Shown in pieces: positions 1 to 8,913 of a stretch of DNA of 64,000 nt (within the stretch, counting starts at the first letter, position 1; every line of letters begins with the position of its first letter). The stretch is from positions 41,702 through 105,701 of the forward strand of contig JAJYSG010000001.1 in the NCBI GenBank assembly GCA_021793675.1, written 5' to 3'. The notes beneath the pieces were generated by a model, which ran no database searches, was not told the origin of the DNA, and saw only the letters and a list, made by a program, of their open reading frames with translations. This stretch comes from Actinomycetes bacterium (GTDB lineage: Bacteria > Actinomycetota > Actinomycetes > Actinomycetales > Cellulomonadaceae). The position numbers and the translations under genes are program-made.

Positions 1-546
1 GTCGGCCTGCAGGCGCGGTTGATGTCGCAGGCGCTGCGCAAGATCACCGGTGCGCTGAACTCCTCGGGCACCACGGCCATCTTCATCAACCAGCTCCGCG
101 AGAAGATCGGCGTGTTCTTCGGCTCGCCGGAGACGACCACCGGTGGCAAGGCGTTGAAGTTCTACGCGTCCGTGCGTCTCGACATCCGCCGCATCGAGAC
201 CCTCAAGGAGGGCCAGGAGGCGGTGGGCAACCGCACCCGCGTCAAGGTCGTCAAGAACAAGATGGCCCCGCCCTTCAAGCAGGCGGAGTTCGACATCCTG
301 TACGGCGTCGGCATCTCGCGTGAGGGCAGCCTCATCGACATGGGCGTCGAGCACGGCTTCATCCGCAAGTCCGGGGCGTGGTTCACGTACGAGGGCGACC
401 AGCTCGGGCAGGGCAAGGAGAACGCCCGGTCGTTCCTGCGCGACAACCCCGACCTGGCGAACGAGCTCGACAAGAAGATCAAGGAGAAGCTGGGCATCGG
501 CGCGAAGGTCGACAAGCCGGCCGACGACGTTCCGGTCGCCTTCTGA
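1..546 (+). CDS. recA: RecA recombinase, C-terminal part (5' end outside window)
   Basis: This is the last 181 residues of RecA, the ATP-dependent strand-exchange protein that also triggers LexA self-cleavage. The reading frame is open from base 1, so the start lies to the left. Visible family marks are QLREKIGV followed by the DNA-binding loop L2 segment GSPETTTGG and the strand [12 protein letters not shown], then the small C-terminal domain ([18 protein letters not shown]) and an acidic tail ending DDVPVAF. It is followed by recX 65 bases downstream, the usual actinobacterial arrangement. RecA would be expected to be SOS-induced, but its promoter is not in the window. Confidence 0.98.
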   Translation, partial: VGLQARLMSQALRKITGALNSSGTTAIFINQLREKIGVFFGSPETTTGGKALKFYASVRLDIRRIETLKEGQEAVGNRTRVKVVKNKMAPPFKQAEFDILYGVGISREGSLIDMGVEHGFIRKSGAWFTYEGDQLGQGKENARSFLRDNPDLANELDKKIKEKLGIGAKVDKPADDVPVAF

Positions 547-611
547 CCGATGGCTCGGCGACACGGAACGGCGGTCGAGATCGGCCGGATGACGGCGAGG
601 GGGGATGTCCG

Positions 612-1214
612 GTGAGCGGCGTCGGTCAGGGGCGCCGCCGCTCACCCGCACCCGAACCGCCGGCCTGCGGCGCGGCCGCCGTGGATCCGGAGCCGGACGG
701 CGAGGACGTCGCTCGCGCCATCCTGCTCCGGCTCCTCACCGGCTCGCCCCGCACCCGCGCGCAGCTGGCCGCAGCGCTGGCCAAGCGGGACGTGCCTGAC
801 GACGTGGCGACCCGCGTGCTGGATCGCTTCACCGAGGTGGGCCTCGTGGACGACGCCGCCTATGCGGACATGCTCGTCGCGTCGCGGCACGCCGAACGAG
901 GGCTGTCTCGCCGGGCGCTCGCGGTGGAGCTGCGCCGTCGTGGGATCGATGACGCGATCGCCGCCCAGGCGCTGACGCAGGTGGGAGACGAGTCCGAGGT
1001 GGCGGCCGCCCGTCGTCTCGTCGAGCGGAAGCTGGCCTCGACGCATGGGCTGGACGCTGCGACCCGGGCGCGGCGCACGCTCGCGGCCCTGGGACGCCGG
1101 GGCTATGCGCCCGCTCTGGTGGCACGGCTGGTGCGGGAGACCCTGGCTCGCGAGGGTTCGCCGGACGACCTGGCGGACGGTGCCGACATCGACGACCTTC
1201 ACTCGTACGAGTGA
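612..1214 (+). CDS. recX: Regulatory protein RecX
   Basis: A 200-residue RecX protein, which binds RecA filaments and inhibits recombinase activity. The part from about residue 35 is the helical RecX repeat domain: LLRLLTGSPRTRAQL, then VGLVDDAAYADMLVASRH with ERGLSRRALAVELRRRGI, and a last repeat around RRTLAALGRRGYAPALV. The GTG start at 612 is chosen because the purine-rich stretch GAGGGGGG at 597-604 sits seven bases upstream; the frame is open further upstream but that part overlaps recA. The first 30 residues are basic and Pro-rich with no recognisable domain. Most likely cotranscribed with recA. Confidence 0.93.
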   Translation: MSGVGQGRRRSPAPEPPACGAAAVDPEPDGEDVARAILLRLLTGSPRTRAQLAAALAKRDVPDDVATRVLDRFTEVGLVDDAAYADMLVASRHAERGLSRRALAVELRRRGIDDAIAAQALTQVGDESEVAAARRLVERKLASTHGLDAATRARRTLAALGRRGYAPALVARLVRETLAREGSPDDLADGADIDDLHSYE

Positions 1215-1328
1215 ACCTGAGGCCGGACCGTCGCGGCGCGTGGACCCGAACGGTGCGGCGCCGCCACCGCCCGGGGCGCATGGGCGACAATGGGCGGATT
1301 CCCGTTCCGGGGGCGTCGGGAGGTGTCA

Positions 1329-2828
1329 ATGAACTGGGCGCCGATGCTCACGATCATCGGGCTGCTCGGTGCCTGTCTCGTCGCGCTTCTGCTGGTGCAG
1401 CTCGCCCGTCGCGAGGCCGACGAGGTGCGCCACCGCGCTGCCGACGACGTCGCCACCCTCAAGGAGGAGGCCCGCGCCAAGCTGGCCATCGCCGAGCGAC
1501 GTGAGCAGCGGCTGGCCGAACGTGAGCAGTCACTGGCGCAGGATCGAGCCGAGCTCGAGTCGCTGGAACGCCGCACGCGCGAGCGGGCGGAGGCGCTCGT
1601 GTCGGCCGAGCGCACCGCGGGCCGGCTCGTGGCGGACGCCGAGCAGACCGCGGCCAGGACGTTGGCGAAGGCGGAACGGGCGGCTGTCGCGGAGCTGGAG
1701 TCGGCCGCGGGCCTGTCCGCGGACGAGGCGCGGGTGCAGCTCGTCGAGCGGATGACCGAGCAGGCTCGCAACGACGCGGCGGCCCAGGTGCGCCGCGCGG
1801 ACGCCCAGGCGCGACGCACGGCCGAGGCCCGCGCCCGGCGCATCGTGGCGAGCGCGGTGCAACGGCTCGCGGTCCCGACGAGCAGTCAGTCGGCCATCAC
1901 GGTCGTGCCGCTGCCGTCGGACGAGATGAAAGGTCGCATCATCGGCAAGGAGGGGCGCAACATCCGTTCCTTCGAGTCCCTGACGGGTGTCAACGTGCTC
2001 GTCGACGAGACGCCGGACGCGGTGGTGCTCTCGTGCTTCGACCCGGAGCGTCGCGAGATCGCGCAGGTGGCGCTCGAGGCGCTGATGGCGGATGGGCGGA
2101 TCCAGCCCCAGCGCATCGAGGCCGCGTACCAGGACGCCGTGGCGGCGGTCGACGAGCGCACCGAGGCGGCCGGTGGCGACGCCGCGGAGCGTGCCGGGGT
2201 CCGGGGGCTGCATCCTGAGCTCGTCCACACGCTCGGGAGGCTGCGACTGCGGACGTCCTACGGCCAGAACGTCCTCCAGCACCTGGTCGAGACGGCGATC
2301 GTCGCCGGTGTGATCGCCGCCGAGGTCGGTGCGGACGTCGAGGTGACCAAGCGCGCTGCGTTGCTGCACGACATCGGCAAGGCGCTCACCGCGGAGCAGC
2401 CGGGCACCCATGCCGCGCTGGGCGCGGAGCTGGCGCGTCGCTGCGGCGAGTCGGCGGCGGTCGTCAACGCCATCGCCGCCCACCACGACGAGGTGCCCAT
2501 GGACACGGTGGAGGCGGTGCTGGTCCAGGCGTCGGACGCGATCTCCGCGGCGCGGCCCGGTGCTCGCCGGGAGGAGCTCGACCAGTACGTCGAGCGGATG
2601 GACAAGCTGGAGTCGATCGTCGCCGAGCATCCGGGGGTGCGTCGCGCGCTGGCGATGTCCGCCGGGCACGAGGTGCGGGTGGTCGTCGAACCCACGGAGG
2701 TGGACGACACGGCGCTGCCGGGTCTGGCCACGGCGATCGCCCGGCACATCGAGCAGGACCTCACCTACCCGGGCGAGATCAAGGTCACCGTGGTGCGCGA
2801 GCTGCGGGCCAGCGCCACCGCCGGCTGA
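1329..2828 (+). CDS. rny: Ribonuclease Y
   Basis: A 499-residue membrane-bound endoribonuclease that starts mRNA decay. Domain order fits RNase Y: a membrane helix at about residues 4-22, a long charged Ala/Glu/Arg-rich coiled coil to about 185, a KH RNA-binding domain with the GRIIGKEGRNIR motif near residue 202, and an HD phosphohydrolase domain with HDIGK near 347. The ATG at 1329 is preferred over an in-frame ATG at 1290 because GGGAGG (1318-1323) lies five bases before it and the membrane helix then sits at the N-terminus. Its place between recX and miaB is conserved in Actinobacteria that carry RNase Y. Confidence 0.93.
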   Translation: MNWAPMLTIIGLLGACLVALLLVQLARREADEVRHRAADDVATLKEEARAKLAIAERREQRLAEREQSLAQDRAELESLERRTRERAEALVSAERTAGRLVADAEQTAARTLAKAERAAVAELESAAGLSADEARVQLVERMTEQARNDAAAQVRRADAQARRTAEARARRIVASAVQRLAVPTSSQSAITVVPLPSDEMKGRIIGKEGRNIRSFESLTGVNVLVDETPDAVVLSCFDPERREIAQVALEALMADGRIQPQRIEAAYQDAVAAVDERTEAAGGDAAERAGVRGLHPELVHTLGRLRLRTSYGQNVLQHLVETAIVAGVIAAEVGADVEVTKRAALLHDIGKALTAEQPGTHAALGAELARRCGESAAVVNAIAAHHDEVPMDTVEAVLVQASDAISAARPGARREELDQYVERMDKLESIVAEHPGVRRALAMSAGHEVRVVVEPTEVDDTALPGLATAIARHIEQDLTYPGEIKVTVVRELRASATAG

Positions 2829-2874
2829 GCCGGGCGCCGAGCAGACCCACGGAGGGCGGCCGGCGCGCGCAACG

Positions 2875-2880
2875 TACCCT
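2875..2880 (+). promoter_or_regulatory. Putative -10 element (TACCCT) for miaB
   Basis: TACCCT ends eight bases before the ATG at 2889. It fits the leaderless pattern found before many genes here and supports 2889 as the miaB start. No -35 hexamer is recognisable. Confidence 0.45.
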
Positions 2881-2888
2881 TGACGGCG

Positions 2889-4454
2889 ATGTCCTCGCAG
2901 CCAGCCGTCCCGTTCACCGCCCCGCTCGCCCCGGCCGCTGCCGGCTTGGTGGCGGGGAGCCCCCGCACGTACCTGGTCAAGACCTTGGGCTGCCAGATGA
3001 ACGTGCACGACTCGGAGCACATGGCGGGTCTGCTGGACGCCGCCGGGTACGTCGCGGCGGCCCCGGACGCCGTCGTCGCCGAGGACGCGGACGTCATCGT
3101 CATCAACACCTGCGCCGTACGGGAGAACGCGGCCGAGCGGCTCTACGGGACGCTCGGCCGGCTGGCCGCCGTCAAGCGCGCCCGGCCCGGGCTGCAGATC
3201 GCGGTGGGTGGCTGCCTGGCACAGAAGGACCGTGCCGGCATCGTCGAGAAGGCGCCGTGGGTGGACGTCGTCTTCGGCACGCACAACCTCGACGTGCTGC
3301 CCGTGCTGCTCGAGCGCGCCCGCCACAACGCGCGCGCCCAGGTGGAGATCGCCGAGTCGCTGCAGGTGTTCCCGTCGACGTTGCCGACGCACCGGGAGTC
3401 CGTCTACGCCGGCTGGGTGTCCATCAGCGTGGGCTGCAACAACACGTGCACGTTCTGCATCGTCCCGTCGCTGCGGGGTCGCGAGCGCGACCGCCGGCCG
3501 GGGGAGATCCTCGCGGAGGTCGAGGCGCTCGTCGCCGGCGGCGCGATCGAGGTGACGCTGCTCGGTCAGAACGTCAACTCGTACGGTGTGGAGTTCGGCG
3601 ACCGGTCGGCGTTCGCGACGCTGCTGCGCGCGGTCGGCGCGATCGACGGGCTGGAGCGGGTCCGGTTCACCAGCCCGCACCCGGCGGCCTTCACCGACGA
3701 CGTCATCGCGGCGATGGCGCTGACCCCGACCGTCATGCCGGCGTTGCACATGCCGCTGCAGTCCGGCTCGGACCGGATCCTGCGGGCGATGCGCCGCTCG
3801 TACCGCAGCGAGCGGTTCCTCGGCATCCTCGAGCGGGTGCGTGCGGCGATGCCGGACGCCGCCATCACCACGGACGTCATCGTGGGCTTCCCGGGCGAGA
3901 CCGAGGACGACTTCGCGCAGACGCTGCGGGTGGTGGAGGCCGCCCGGTTCGCCAGTGCGTTCACGTTCCAGTACTCGCCGCGGCCCGGGACCCCGGCGGC
4001 GGGGCTGGTCGACCAGGTGCCCAAGGCCGTGGTCCAGGAGCGGTACGAACGGCTCACCGAGCTCCAGGAGCGCGTCTCGCTCGAGGAGAACCGCCTCCAG
4101 GTGGGCCGGACCGTCGAGGTCCTCGTCGCGGAGGGCGAGGGCCGCAAGGACGGTGCCACCGCCCGGCTGTCCGGCCGCGCGGCGGACAACCGGCTCGTGC
4201 ACTTCGCGCTCCCGGTGGCCGCCACGGCGGACCAGCTGCCGCGGCCGGGGGATCTGGTGCACGTCGACGTGACGCACGCGGCGCCGCACTTCCTCGTCGC
4301 CGACGGGGCGACCGCCGGCGGCACGTTCGCGGTGCGGCGCACCCGGGCCGGCGACGCGTGGGCGGCGCGGGGGTCCGAGTCGCACAGCCACGCGCACGGC
4401 GGTCCGGCCGGTCCGGTCGCGCTCGGGGTGCCCGGGGTCGGCGTGCCGCGCTGA
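2889..4454 (+). CDS. miaB: tRNA-2-methylthio-N6-dimethylallyladenosine synthase MiaB
   Basis: A 521-residue methylthiotransferase that adds a methylthio group to i6A37 of tRNAs, acting after MiaA. The N-terminal domain has the three cluster cysteines C35 (KTLGCQMN), C75 (INTCAVRE) and C109 (GGCLAQ). The radical SAM centre is C183-x3-C187-x2-C190 (CNNTCTFC). A TRAM RNA-binding domain follows from about residue 400. The last 50 residues are a Gly/Ala/His-rich tail. The start is uncertain: TTG at 2880 is also in frame, but ATG at 2889 has a -10-like TACCCT eight bases upstream and no Shine-Dalgarno sequence. miaA follows two genes further on. Confidence 0.96.
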   Translation: MSSQPAVPFTAPLAPAAAGLVAGSPRTYLVKTLGCQMNVHDSEHMAGLLDAAGYVAAAPDAVVAEDADVIVINTCAVRENAAERLYGTLGRLAAVKRARPGLQIAVGGCLAQKDRAGIVEKAPWVDVVFGTHNLDVLPVLLERARHNARAQVEIAESLQVFPSTLPTHRESVYAGWVSISVGCNNTCTFCIVPSLRGRERDRRPGEILAEVEALVAGGAIEVTLLGQNVNSYGVEFGDRSAFATLLRAVGAIDGLERVRFTSPHPAAFTDDVIAAMALTPTVMPALHMPLQSGSDRILRAMRRSYRSERFLGILERVRAAMPDAAITTDVIVGFPGETEDDFAQTLRVVEAARFASAFTFQYSPRPGTPAAGLVDQVPKAVVQERYERLTELQERVSLEENRLQVGRTVEVLVAEGEGRKDGATARLSGRAADNRLVHFALPVAATADQLPRPGDLVHVDVTHAAPHFLVADGATAGGTFAVRRTRAGDAWAARGSESHSHAHGGPAGPVALGVPGVGVPR

Positions 4455-4471
4455 CCCCCGCGGCTCGCCGA

Positions 4472-4545
4472 CGTGCGCCACGTGCGCCACGTGCGCCACG
4501 TCGGCCACGGGTGTCAACGGCCGCCGCGGCCGCCGCGGCCGCCGC
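4472..4545 (+). repeat. Two short GC-rich 9-bp tandem repeats
   Basis: Just after miaB, the unit CGTGCGCCA occurs three times in tandem at 4472-4498, with a decayed fourth copy to 4507. A second unit, GGCCGCCGC, occurs three times at 4519-4545. Both lie in the 119-base gap between the convergent miaB and YbjN genes. They may arise by slippage; neither forms a clear terminator. Confidence 0.8.
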
Positions 4546-4573
4546 GGCTCAGCAGTCAGGCGGGCGGGGCGGC

Positions 4574-5098
4574 TCAGTTGTCCGGCAGGTCCGGCGGCTC
4601 TGCCTCGTCCGGCGCCGGCAGCGTGGACTCGAAGCTGAGGAACATCTGCACGCCGGTGCCCAGGCCGCACGAGAGCACCTGGGCGAGCTGGGCGTCGTTC
4701 GCGCCGGCGTCGAGGTCGGCGGACGTCTCGGCGTAGATCGCGAGCATGCCCTCCTCTTCGCGGACGTACGCCTTGGGCCAGATCCGTTCCCGGTTCCAGT
4801 CGTTGACAACCAGGGCGATGGCGGGCCGGGCGTCGAGCGGCAGGGTGCGGTGCCAGCGGCCGCGGACCTGGACGATCTCCTGCTCGTCACCCAGCAGCAG
4901 GAACCAGAAGCGGTTGCCGTCCCACGTCCCGGTGAGGTCGCCGTCGTCGTCGACGACGAACCGGTAGCTGCGCCGGCGCAGGTAGTCGGCGACACGCGCG
5001 CGCGTGACCGGCGTCGGCGGCTCGTCGTCCACGCGTGGCGCCTTCGTGGCGTTCGGCAGCCCGGACAGTGCCCGCAGCAGCCATCCCGGGGTGCTCAT
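4574..5098 (-). CDS. YbjN-domain protein (second of a tandem pair)
   Basis: A 174-residue YbjN-family protein. Members of this family are small proteins resembling type III secretion chaperones; no enzyme activity is known to me. Shared signature segments with the gene upstream are RVADYLRRRSYRFVVDDDGDL, the W-x-G-x-RF/LF-x-FFL stretch, QVRGRW and WNRERIWPKAYVR. Start is the ATG (complement of 5096-5098), whose first bases overlap the stop of the upstream paralogue by four bases, so the two are translationally coupled. The last 15 residues are acidic and Pro-rich. Convergent with miaB. Confidence 0.8.
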   Translation of the reverse strand: MSTPGWLLRALSGLPNATKAPRVDDEPPTPVTRARVADYLRRRSYRFVVDDDGDLTGTWDGNRFWFLLLGDEQEIVQVRGRWHRTLPLDARPAIALVVNDWNRERIWPKAYVREEEGMLAIYAETSADLDAGANDAQLAQVLSCGLGTGVQMFLSFESTLPAPDEAEPPDLPDN

Positions 5099-5685
5099 GG
5101 TGCGATCCCGACGGGGTCCGGGTACCGCTCGTCGAGGGCGTCGAAGAACATGCTGCCGGTGGACAGCCCGCAGAACAGCGCCTGGTGCAGCTGGGCGTCC
5201 GTGGCGCCGTGCTCCAGGTCGAGCGCCACCTCGGACACGACGTGCACGCGTCCGTTGTCCCGCACCCGCACGTAGGCCTTGGGCCAGATCCGCTCCGCGT
5301 TCCACTCGTTGCAGACGTCGAGGATCTCGGGCATCCGCTCGATGGTGACCTCGCGCTGCCACTGGCCGCGGACCTGGAGGATCTCGGCGTGCTCGCCGAA
5401 GAGGAAGAAGTAGAAGAGGCGGCCCCGCCACATCCCGCCGAGGTCGCCGTCGCTGTCCACGAAGTAGCTGAAGCCGTTGTTGCTCATCCAGGTGGCGACA
5501 CGGGCCGGCGTCACCGCGACCGGCACGTCCTCGGCCGCCTCGACGACGCCCAGCTCACGGGCCAGCAGGGCGGCCACGGAGTCGTGCAGGTCGGGACCCT
5601 CGTCCGCCACGGGTGGCGCCCCCCGACCGGCGCGGCGGAACCAGTCGTGGAACCGGCGACCGGCCCGGTCGGCGAACGAGGCCAT
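5095..5685 (-). CDS. YbjN-domain protein (first of a tandem pair)
   Basis: A 196-residue YbjN-family protein and clear paralogue of the next gene: both carry a conserved W-N-x-E-R-IWPKAYVR segment and a D-D/S-DGDL turn. The extra N-terminal 55 residues include a basic stretch (GRRFHDWFRRAGRG) and a linker. The start is the ATG at 5685-5683, set by TAGTCT exactly six bases upstream, the leaderless layout; no Shine-Dalgarno sequence is present. Two adjacent diverged copies in one operon suggest a heterodimer or a duplication with split roles, but the function is not known. Confidence 0.8.
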   Translation of the reverse strand: MASFADRAGRRFHDWFRRAGRGAPPVADEGPDLHDSVAALLARELGVVEAAEDVPVAVTPARVATWMSNNGFSYFVDSDGDLGGMWRGRLFYFFLFGEHAEILQVRGQWQREVTIERMPEILDVCNEWNAERIWPKAYVRVRDNGRVHVVSEVALDLEHGATDAQLHQALFCGLSTGSMFFDALDERYPDPVGIAP

Positions 5686-5691
5686 GGCTCG

Positions 5692-5697
5692 AGACTA
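5692..5697 (-). promoter_or_regulatory. Putative leaderless -10 (TAGTCT) for the YbjN pair
   Basis: On the minus strand TAGTCT is followed by six bases and then the ATG at 5685. Transcription would begin at or next to the start codon. Confidence 0.6.
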
Positions 5698-5775
5698 CCG
5701 ACCGATCCGGCGGCGGGCGTGCCCGGTTCGCCCGCAGCGCACCCGGCGTGCGACCACCCGGGCTGCCGGGGGCCG

Positions 5776-5781
5776 TAGCCT
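5776..5781 (+). promoter_or_regulatory. Putative leaderless -10 (TAGCCT)
   Basis: TAGCCT, then six bases, then the ATG at 5788. The gene has no Shine-Dalgarno sequence, consistent with a leaderless transcript. Confidence 0.6.
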
Positions 5782-5787
5782 GCCGTC

Positions 5788-6591
5788 ATGCTCCACGCCG
5801 CGGCGCTGATCCCCGACACCGCGCTGCTGGTGCCGGGCGCGGCCGGGGGCCTGAGCGCGCGCGACGAGGACCCGGCGCGCACCCTCCGGGCTGCTGCCGT
5901 CGTCGCGGTCGCCGAGTCGCTCGCCGGGTGCGACCGCGTGGTCGTGGTGGCGCCGGGGCGCGCGGACCGGCAGGTCGAGCCACCGGTGCGCGGCTCGCTG
6001 GCCGCCGCCGGCGTGCCCGACGAGATGCTTCGCTGGCCTGCCCCGGGACCCGCGGGCGCGGTGCTCGTGGGCGTGCCTGCCGCGATCGGCCTGTTCGTCG
6101 TGGCGCGTGCCGTGGCGCACCGTGACACGGGTGGCGACGCGCGCGTCGTCGAGGTCGGGTCCGGCGGCCGGCACGGCGGGCGGTCACCGGCAGGCGCCGC
6201 CGGACGGACGACCCGGCGTCGGACCGGGAGAGCGACCGAGCTGCAGGCCCTGGGGGCCGAGCTCGTCGCGAGCGGGCGGCGCACGGCGCTCGTCGTCGTC
6301 GGCTCCCCGTCGGGACGGCACGGCCCGGACGCCCCGCTGGCCGACGACCCCCGCGCGCCCGGCTACGACCATGCCGTCCTGGCCGACCTCGCCGACGCCG
6401 GACCGGCCGCACGCGCACGGCTCGCCGCGCTCGACCCCGCCCGGGCCTCCTTGCTCGCGGTCACCGGCTGGGCGCCCTGGCAGGTGCTGCTCGGGGCGGC
6501 TGGGGAGGCGCCGGTGGGCTCCCGGCTGCTGGTCGACGAGGTGCTCGCCGGTGCCTGCCACGCGGTCCTGACGTGGCGGGCCGCCGCATGA
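5788..6591 (+). CDS. LigB-like (class III extradiol dioxygenase fold) protein of unknown function
   Basis: A 267-residue Ala-rich protein. The N-terminus (AALIPDTALLVPGAAGG) and the alternating beta strands VVVVAPGRADR and TALVVVGSPSGRHGPDAP, with a C-terminal AVTGWAPWQVLLGAA segment, resemble the class III extradiol ring-cleavage dioxygenase fold found in an uncharacterised actinobacterial gene that usually sits between miaB and miaA. A metal-binding site cannot be confirmed by eye, and no ring-cleavage role is claimed. A disordered Arg/Gly-rich insert lies at about residues 120-150. It overlaps miaA by four bases (ATGA) and has its own leaderless -10 at 5776. Confidence 0.65.
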   Translation: MLHAAALIPDTALLVPGAAGGLSARDEDPARTLRAAAVVAVAESLAGCDRVVVVAPGRADRQVEPPVRGSLAAAGVPDEMLRWPAPGPAGAVLVGVPAAIGLFVVARAVAHRDTGGDARVVEVGSGGRHGGRSPAGAAGRTTRRRTGRATELQALGAELVASGRRTALVVVGSPSGRHGPDAPLADDPRAPGYDHAVLADLADAGPAARARLAALDPARASLLAVTGWAPWQVLLGAAGEAPVGSRLLVDEVLAGACHAVLTWRAAA

Positions 6592-7544
6592 GCCTCGTCG
6601 TGGCGGTCGTCGGACCGACGGCGACCGGCAAGTCGGACCTCGGCATCGAGCTCGCGCTGGCGCTGGGTGGCGACGTGGTCAACACCGACGCCATGCAGCT
6701 GTACCGCGGCATGGACATCGGCACCGCCAAGGTGTCGCCGGGCGAGCGCCGCGGCGTGCCGCACCACCTGCTCGACGTGCTGGACCCGCGCGAGGACGCG
6801 ACGGTCGCGGACTACCAGGTCTGGGGTCGCCAGGTGCTGGCCGACCTCCGGGTGCGCGACCGGACGGCGGTCGCCGTCGGTGGCTCGGGCCTGTACGTCC
6901 GGGCGCTGCTCGACCGGCTCGACTTCCCTGGCACCGACCCGCGGCTGCGCGCCGAGCTCGAGGCTCGGGCGGACGCCGAGGGTCCACGCGCACTGCACGC
7001 GGAGCTGGCGGTGGCCGACCCGGCGGCCGCGGAGCGGATCGGGCCGCACAACGCGCGGCGGATCGTCCGGGCGCTCGAGGTCATCGCGCTGACGGGGCGT
7101 CCCTACTCGTCGTCCCTGCCCGAGCACGTCTACCAGGTGCCGGCGGTCCAGATCGGCCTCGACTGCGACCGCGCGGTGCTCGACGAGCGCGTCGCCGCCC
7201 GTGTGGCCCGGATGTGGCAGGCCGGCCTGGTCGACGAGGTGGGCCGCCTGGTGGCCGGCGGTGGCCTGGGACGCACCGCCGCGCGGGCCGTCGGCTATGC
7301 GCAGGTGCTCGCGCTGCGGTCCGGCCGGCTGTCCGAACGGCAGGCGTACGACGAGACGGTCGTCGCCACCCGGCGACTGGCTCGCCGGCAGATGGGCTGG
7401 TTCGGCCGGGACCCGCGGGTGCACTGGCTGGATGCCCAGGACCCGGAGCTCGTCGGCCGCGCGCTCGACCTGGTGGGACGCGCGCGCGCGGGCGAGCTGC
7501 CGGAGCCGGGTCCGGCGCCGACGAGCCGTAGGCTCGGCACATGA
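6588..7544 (+). CDS. miaA: tRNA dimethylallyltransferase MiaA
   Basis: A 318-residue enzyme that transfers the dimethylallyl group to A37 of tRNAs reading UNN codons, making the substrate for MiaB. It has the P-loop GPTATGKS at residues 9-16, the DAMQLYRGMDIGTAK segment, GGSGLYVRALL and the tRNA-binding part around GLGRTAARAVGYAQV. The ATG at 6588 overlaps the previous stop as ATGA; a GTG at 6573 is in frame but would overlap more. The end overlaps dapF by four bases. Confidence 0.97.
   Translation: MSLVVAVVGPTATGKSDLGIELALALGGDVVNTDAMQLYRGMDIGTAKVSPGERRGVPHHLLDVLDPREDATVADYQVWGRQVLADLRVRDRTAVAVGGSGLYVRALLDRLDFPGTDPRLRAELEARADAEGPRALHAELAVADPAAAERIGPHNARRIVRALEVIALTGRPYSSSLPEHVYQVPAVQIGLDCDRAVLDERVAARVARMWQAGLVDEVGRLVAGGGLGRTAARAVGYAQVLALRSGRLSERQAYDETVVATRRLARRQMGWFGRDPRVHWLDAQDPELVGRALDLVGRARAGELPEPGPAPTSRRLGT
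7529..7534 (+). promoter_or_regulatory. Putative leaderless -10 (TAGGCT) for dapF inside miaA
   Basis: TAGGCT, six bases, then the ATG of dapF at 7541. The element lies inside the last codons of miaA, so dapF may have a private promoter in addition to operon readthrough. Confidence 0.55.
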
Positions 7545-8467
7545 GTCCGCAGGCGCTGCACGCGGTCAAGGGCCACGGCACCCGCAACGACTTCGTCCTG
7601 CTCGACGGCCGCGACGGGCTGGACCTCACGCCGACGCTCGTCCGGGCGCTCGCCGACCGCCGCGGCGGTGTCGGCGGCGACGGCGTCATCCGGCTCGTCG
7701 CCTCGGCGCGGCTCGACGACGGCGGTGCGGCGCTCGCCGAGGACCCCGCCGCGACCTGGTTCATGGACTACCGCAACGCCGACGGCTCGCTGGCGCAGAT
7801 GTGCGGCAACGGCGCGCGGGTGTTCGCCGCGTGGCTGGAGCGCCTCGGCCTGTGGGACCCGGCCGCGGGGGACGTGGTCGTCGGCACGCGCGCGGGTGCG
7901 AAGCGGATCCGCCGCGAGGCGGGCCCGGACGACGAGCCCTGGTACGCCGTCGACATGGGCGGATGGTTCCTGCCCGGCGGCTCGGCGGCGGTCGATGCCG
8001 GTGGGGACGTCGAGGTCACCGTGCGCGGCCTGCCGGTCGCCCGGCCGGCGCTGCGCGTCGACGTCGGCAACCCGCACGCCGTGCTAGCGGTGGCCTCCGG
8101 CGACGAGCTGGCCGGAGCCGACCTCACCGTCGCGCCGGTGGTGTCGCCGCCCGACCCCGAGGGGCAGAACGTCGAGCTCGTGCTGCCGCTCGGTGAGCGC
8201 GAGGAGGGCGGTCGGCGCGTCGGCGTCGTCGCGATGCGCGTGTTCGAGCGCGGCGTGGGGGAGACCCAGTCGTGCGGCACCGGAGCCGTGGCCGCGGCGC
8301 TGGCGGTGCGCGCGTGGGCGGGCGACGACGCCCCCGACGTGTGGCGGGTCCAGGTGCCGGGCGGCGTGCTGCGCGTCACCGTGCTGCCCGACGGCCACGC
8401 CGAGCTGGCCGGCCCCGCGGTGCTCGTCGCCGACGTCGCCGTGGACTGGCTCGCGCTCGCAGGATGA
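7541..8467 (+). CDS. dapF: Diaminopimelate epimerase
   Basis: A 308-residue enzyme converting LL- to meso-diaminopimelate for lysine and, in many species, for peptidoglycan. Both catalytic cysteines are present: MCGNGARVF near residue 87 and ETQSCGTGAVA near 244. GHGTRNDFVLLD at the N-terminus and GNPHAVLAV in the middle are also family marks. The start overlaps the miaA stop (ATGA), and the -10-like TAGGCT at 7529 lies six bases before it. The next gene again overlaps by four bases. Confidence 0.97.
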   Translation: MSPQALHAVKGHGTRNDFVLLDGRDGLDLTPTLVRALADRRGGVGGDGVIRLVASARLDDGGAALAEDPAATWFMDYRNADGSLAQMCGNGARVFAAWLERLGLWDPAAGDVVVGTRAGAKRIRREAGPDDEPWYAVDMGGWFLPGGSAAVDAGGDVEVTVRGLPVARPALRVDVGNPHAVLAVASGDELAGADLTVAPVVSPPDPEGQNVELVLPLGEREEGGRRVGVVAMRVFERGVGETQSCGTGAVAAALAVRAWAGDDAPDVWRVQVPGGVLRVTVLPDGHAELAGPAVLVADVAVDWLALAG

Positions 8468-8913
8468 ACGCGACGACGCAGATCGTTCCCGTCGCCGCGG
8501 ACCACCACGACGGCTGGCGTCGGCTGTTCATGGACTACTGCATGGACGGTGGGATCGAGGTGACGCCACCTCATCTCGATCGGGTGTGGGGCTGGCTGGC
8601 GTCGGCTGATGCCCAGACGCGCGGCCTCGTGGCGCTCTCCGACGGTGAGGTCGCCGGTCTTGCCCACTTCCGTGTGTTCGAGCGACCCATCACGGGGACG
8701 ACCGGCCTCTGGATCGACGACCTCTACGTCGAACCGATGCGGCGCGGTCGTGGCTTCGCAGGTGCGCTCGTCGAGAGCGTCCGGTTGGTCGCGCGCACCG
8801 AGGGACACGATGTGGTGCGGTGGACGACGAGAGAGACGAACGTCGGCGCCCGGCGTCTCTACGACCGGATCGCTACGCAAGCGCCCGTGGTCGTCTACAA
8901 CGCGACACCCTGA
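8464..8913 (+). CDS. GNAT-family N-acetyltransferase
   Basis: A 149-residue single-domain acetyltransferase. The acetyl-CoA binding motif is at LWIDDLYVEPMRRGRGFAGAL (R-x-x-G-x-G/A type), preceded by the strand VAGLAHFRVFER and followed by the C-terminal NVGARRLYDRIA motif that is typical of GNAT enzymes acting on small molecules or protein termini. The substrate cannot be told. The ATG overlaps the dapF stop (ATGA). Its base composition is slightly less GC-rich than that of its neighbours. Its 3' end overlaps the convergent methyltransferase by 19 bases. Confidence 0.85.
   Translation: MNATTQIVPVAADHHDGWRRLFMDYCMDGGIEVTPPHLDRVWGWLASADAQTRGLVALSDGEVAGLAHFRVFERPITGTTGLWIDDLYVEPMRRGRGFAGALVESVRLVARTEGHDVVRWTTRETNVGARRLYDRIATQAPVVVYNATP

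Noticed and set aside
4472-4545. Possible CRISPR-like or regulatory repeats
   Set aside because: Units are only 9 bp, directly tandem and without spacers. They are reported as simple repeats only.
1530-4670. A 1046-codon open frame on the minus strand
   Set aside because: Antisense to rny and miaB; low-complexity Arg/His/Pro composition and no motif. Other long antisense frames (for example 36386-39172 and 31298-33754) were rejected for the same reason.
3257-5275. A plus-strand 672-codon frame across miaB and the YbjN genes
   Set aside because: It is the +1 shadow of miaB followed by the antisense of the YbjN genes; it crosses two real genes of opposite direction.
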